A stretch of 64,000 nt of DNA from Macrosoma leucophasiata (Eukaryota; Arthropoda; Insecta; Lepidoptera; Hedylidae), in assembly GCA_036365455.1 (NCBI GenBank), contig JAWQUS010000017.1:3224001-3288000 (forward strand). The letters are read 5' to 3'. The translations under genes and the position numbers were made by a program. The notes under the pieces are model-generated. The model ran no database searches and was not told where the DNA came from. It worked only from the letters and a program-made list of their open reading frames with translations. This document shows, piece after piece, positions 60,741 through 64,000 of this stretch; the stretch's first letter is position 1; the number at the start of each line of letters is the position of its first letter.

Positions 60741-61025
60741 TTTTTTTATGTAATGTAAGTGGTAAACAAGCATGCAGTTCACATTGATATTAAGTGATGA
60801 CTGCAGCCTATCGACACCCACACAAAGACCAAGATCAAAATGCAGATGCGTTACCACTCCTGAGGCCTAAGATGTTAGGTCTCTGTGCCGGAAATTACAG
60901 GGCCGTACATTACCACCTGACCGGAACACGATAGTGCTGAACACTACCATTTAGCGCCAAGTATATTAGGTGATGCGGTGGTACCTACGCCCGCGAGCTC
61001 CGTCACTGGAGCTCTACCACCAGTA
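60741..61025 (-). repeat. Family A repeat (A1), full length
   Basis: T-run and ATGTAATGTAAGTGGTAAAC to GCTCTACCACCAGTA. Confidence 0.88.
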
Positions 61026-61113
61026 AAAGTTTTTTTCTCTTCAAAAGTCTTTAGTTTCTCTTCATTTGGAAGTTAAAGTTGCGTGAGACGAAAAAAAATT
61101 TGAAAGAAAAAGT

Positions 61114-61346
61114 AATGTAGGTGGCAAACATGCATATAGTTCACAATGATGTTAAGTGATGAGATGTGTTTCCACCCCTGAGACCTTAGTTATTTTGTCT
61201 CTATGATAGTTATTACTGGGCCATACATTACCATCTAACAGGAACACAATACTGTTGAACACTAGCATTTAGCGGCAGATAAATAAGATAAAGCGGAGAT
61301 GTTTACGCCTTCGAGCTCATACACTGGAACTCTACCACCAGTAAAA
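61114..61346 (-). repeat. Family A repeat (A2), internally deleted
   Basis: AATGTAGGTGGCAAACATGC, a deletion after TTAAGTGATGAGATG, then TGATAGTTATTACTGGGCC and GAACTCTACCACCAGTA. Confidence 0.8.
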
Positions 61347-61388
61347 CAAATACTTTCTTTCTTTCTTTATATTTACATTATACACAGC

Positions 61389-61724
61389 GCTAGTAGTAGT
61401 ATCGGTGTAAAAATGAAAAAAGGCATGCTCCGATGGTTCGGGCATATAGAAAGAATGTCGAATGAGCGAATGACTAAACAGATATACAATGCGAATGTGG
61501 ATGGTTGCAGAGGCCCAGGAAGACCAAGGCTGACCTACCATGACCAAATAGGTCGAATTCTGTCTGATGGTGGGGTCAAAAGTCTTAGGAATCGGCGTGC
61601 ATGTATGAAGAGAATGATGAAGGTAGACGAGGCACGACAGGTTTGTCTGAACCGGGATATCTGGCGCTCTACACTCTCTGCCTACCCCGTTAGGGACCTG
61701 GCGTGAAGATACATACATACATAC
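61389..61724 (+). pseudogene. RTE-type LINE C-terminal fragment, 336 bp, with 9-bp duplication
   Basis: ATACACAGC at 61380-61388 and 61725-61733 flanks it. The translation includes SIGVKMKKGMLRWFGHIERM, GRPRLTYHDQIGRILSDGG, ending WRSTLSAYPVRDLA, then GATACATACATACATAC. The frame is unbroken through the insert. Confidence 0.88.
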
Positions 61725-61734
61725 ATACACAGCT

Positions 61735-62044
61735 TTAGTAACACAGCCAGAGCTTAACTTATGTTTGGCTCAAGTAAATATTTTTAAGTAAAATATTTCC
61801 GAAATAAATTGTAGTATAAAAGACGACATTGCTTCAACGTATTTCGCCCTCCATCAAATTTTACTGTATTACCAAAATTCCCTCCCTCCTACACAATATT
61901 AGGTAGGGGCACCCAGTAAGAAACTTCACGGGACATTTGAATTTTGTGTACGGGAGGGTCGGCACTAGAAGTAGGGTTGACAATCATTTTGGTGGTACGT
62001 ACATAAATGTTTTCATAATTAATTTTATTTTTAAATATTGACAA
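61735..62044. other. Unassigned DNA
   Basis: No feature recognised. Confidence 0.45.
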
Positions 62045-62125
62045 TATTCACTTACGTGATCTCACGCGTATCTTAAACTGAAAAGCGCAAAGCTTTTCAG
62101 CTTCTGTGGTTCCGGACAGATAGTT
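62045..62125 (+). repeat. Family D fragment, degenerate
   Basis: GTGATCTCACGCGTATCTTA, AACTGAAAAGCGCAAAGCTT and TCAGCTTCTGTGGTTCCGGA follow family D order, but the GACGTTTCGG core is lost. Confidence 0.45.
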
Positions 62126-62171
62126 TTAACATAAATAAATTATTCTGCAGAGAGAAAAAAAGATTTCTTCA

Positions 62172-62242
62172 GCGATCGAACTTACGAGCAAATGACTAGC
62201 TCAGCCTAACTATACTGAGCTACCAAACGTCCACATCCGAGC
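62172..62242 (-). repeat. Degenerate tRNA-like sequence
   Basis: The minus strand reads GGTAGCTCAGTATAGTTAGG (A-box-like) and TAAGTTCGATCGCTGAAG (B-box-like), about 45 bases apart. The acceptor stem does not close. Confidence 0.4.
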
Positions 62243-62244
62243 GT

Positions 62245-62875
62245 AGAATTTGTCTTCTTCAAAATCTATCGATAAAAATAAATTTCAACATTCACTTACC
62301 ATCAGCTTATGTTGCTCTGTACCTAACTGTTAGCTAATTTGCCACTTCAGGTCATAAAAAAACAAGTTTTGTTATTGATATTGACAGCCCTAGAGAACTA
62401 GAAGCTGTTAAAGGTCACTTGGATTTTGGTGGCCAATGACGTTTATTCCATTTAATATTTACTCTGTGAGGAAATGTTTTTCCTGGTACATTTAATATTT
62501 GGGCGTATGCTAACTGTTGTGATAAAGAAACTACATAATAATATAACGACTTCATTATGAAAATATTATTTTCGTTAACGTTGCAGTGATACAGAGTATC
62601 TATCTACCAGTCTACTATCTACCAGTCACGTTCATTGCATAATTTGTATATAGGCAAATAGGTGGAGCTCGTCACACTTTCTCATCAAAATATAAACAGG
62701 AACGCTTATTTTTTAAAAAGAGATAAGTATTCGAGAGGTTTAATTCATGCTTAGTAAATGTAGTTTTGGAAAAAAACAATAATCCCATCGAAGAATAATC
62801 GAGAAACTCTGCTGAGAGAAGCTCTGTCCGCTCTGCCTATATGCAATGCACGCCACTGCGCCTACCTGTGTGTGT
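62245..62875. other. Unassigned DNA
   Basis: A CTATCTACCAGT direct repeat occurs at 62599-62625. Otherwise no feature. Confidence 0.45.
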
Positions 62876-62879
62876 AGTA

Positions 62880-63085
62880 CTACCATTTACTGTGGTACTA
62901 CTGTGTTCCAGTCAGATAGTATTACTCGTATATTATACCCTTTATGTCCGTCACAAAATCAAAATATCTATGGCGGTATAGGTGGAAATAAATCTGCATG
63001 TAGACCTTTTGTTTTGTGTAGATGTTTATAGGCCAGCAATATCACTTGAACCATCCATGTGAATCGCGTGTTTGCTCCCAATTTC
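62880..63085 (+). repeat. Family A repeat, strongly diverged
   Basis: TGTGTTCCAGTCAGATAGTA, GGTGGAAATAAATCTGCATG and TGTTTATAGGCCAGCAATAT keep the family order. Confidence 0.5.
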
Positions 63086-63680
63086 ATCACACTAAAAATC
63101 AATTTATAAAACTACAAATCCACAAAATATTTGCAGAGAAAAAAACATCAAAGAATTTCTGTGCAATGATAGCTCTAAAACAAAATACGATACACAGTTT
63201 CAATTGCCAGACTATCTGGCACACGAATACGTTTAAACGACCGAAGACGCTGTACGCGCAGCGATTTAATTATTTTATTATATACTATCTTAAAGATTGA
63301 TTATAATTGTTCTCACCAAAAAAATACCTATATAAAAAAACATTCTTTATAAAAAAATCACTAAGTAATCATCAACATAACCGCATCAAATGATGTACGT
63401 TTTTTTTTATTTCGAGATATTTTTCCGGTTATACTCGTATTTGATTCAGAAAGTGCTCGCTTTATGTGGCCCAAAATGTGACGTACTCAAACGATTACAT
63501 GTTGTACCAGTAACAGTATGAGTGTTTTATTCAAAAAAACTTGAAAACCAGTCTCGATATTTTACAGTACCTACTTAACAGTCTATATATTTTCTTATAT
63601 AATATTTTTTATTATGTTTTATACTAAACATTGTACCAGGATTGTCAGGTATGGATAAATTATATTATTATGAAGTGGCA
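63086..63680. other. Unassigned AT-rich DNA
   Basis: A 92-codon + frame (63022-63300) starts inside the family A copy and has no recognised motif. Confidence 0.45.
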
Positions 63681-64000
63681 TCTATACAAATAAATACATT
63701 TGGAAAGGCTGCTTGTAATGTAAAAATAACCGCTTTTTACTAAATGCATAATATGTATATGTCATTGTATGTATGCACGGTACATATGCCAAAACAACAT
63801 TTTTTTCAATTTTTGTATGTATGTCTGTCTGTCTGTTTGTTGCTACTAATTTCGGGAACGGCTGGACCGATTTCGACGCAGATAGCTTATGTAATAAGAA
63901 GTACCTTAGGCTACTTTTATACTAGCTGCGCCCACGACTTCGTCTGGGTAGATACTGAACAATCATAAATTCTCACGAGAACGAAGTGGCGGGCACAGCT
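63681..64000 (+). mobile_element. Helitron-like element, copy B5, cut by window edge
   Basis: A-TCTATACAAATAAATACATT, the TATGTCTGTCTGTCTG tract, and CTGCGCCCACGACTTCGTCT with its partner GAACGAAGTGGCGGGCACAG. The window ends at CAGCT, two bases before the expected CTAG end. Confidence 0.65.

Noticed and set aside
63022..63300. 92-codon frame
   Set aside because: It starts in a decayed family A copy and shows no recognisable domain or conserved feature.

Overview
The window reads as AT-rich insect DNA, most probably lepidopteran. The evidence is the repeat content: (GTCT)n tracts carried inside short mobile elements, hairpin-ended elements ending in CTAG next to a T, RTE-type LINE tails ending in (CATA)n, mariner transposons and tRNA-derived SINEs. 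The species cannot be named from sequence alone. There is no rRNA operon, no CRISPR array, no bacterial operon and no intact protein-coding gene that I can support. The longest open frames are fragments of reverse transcriptases and of a mariner transposase.

Layout. Positions 1-6 kb hold degenerate dispersed repeats and two LINE fragments. A 1.5-kb hAT-like element with an 8-bp target duplication covers 6.07-7.59 kb and contains a (GTCY)n element. Microsatellite-bearing elements and a 9-bp minisatellite lie at 8.4-9.8 kb. Positions 13.9-17.7 kb form a stack of nested elements, followed by LINE fragments and a Helitron-like element. Two mariner copies (18.07-19.21 and 25.70-27.32 kb) flank a tandem array of about 307-bp units that each carry a 74-nt tRNA-like sequence (21.8-23.6 kb), and a perfect 109-bp-arm palindrome (23.8-24.0 kb). 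Positions 27.3-34.5 kb are mostly unassigned. At 34.55 and 35.92 kb are two phase-compatible candidate exons, the best hint of a host gene, which would be on the + strand. The rest (36.5-64 kb) is again dense in RTE and CR1/jockey-type fragments, 5S-rRNA-derived SINEs, Helitron-like elements and about 30 copies of one roughly 290-bp SINE-like repeat, called family A here.

How the parts relate. The main content is a record of insertion history. Several insertions can be read to the base because target duplications survive or because an empty-site paralogue lies in the same window: a SINE in mariner copy 2 against intact mariner copy 1, mariner copy 1 in a PIF/Harbinger-like MITE, RTE tails with 9-13-bp duplications, and a tRNA-bearing element inside one half of a duplicated segment. 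I name repeat families by letter (A, D, G, H, J, K, L) where I do not recognise a published family. All homology calls are by eye, without a database search.
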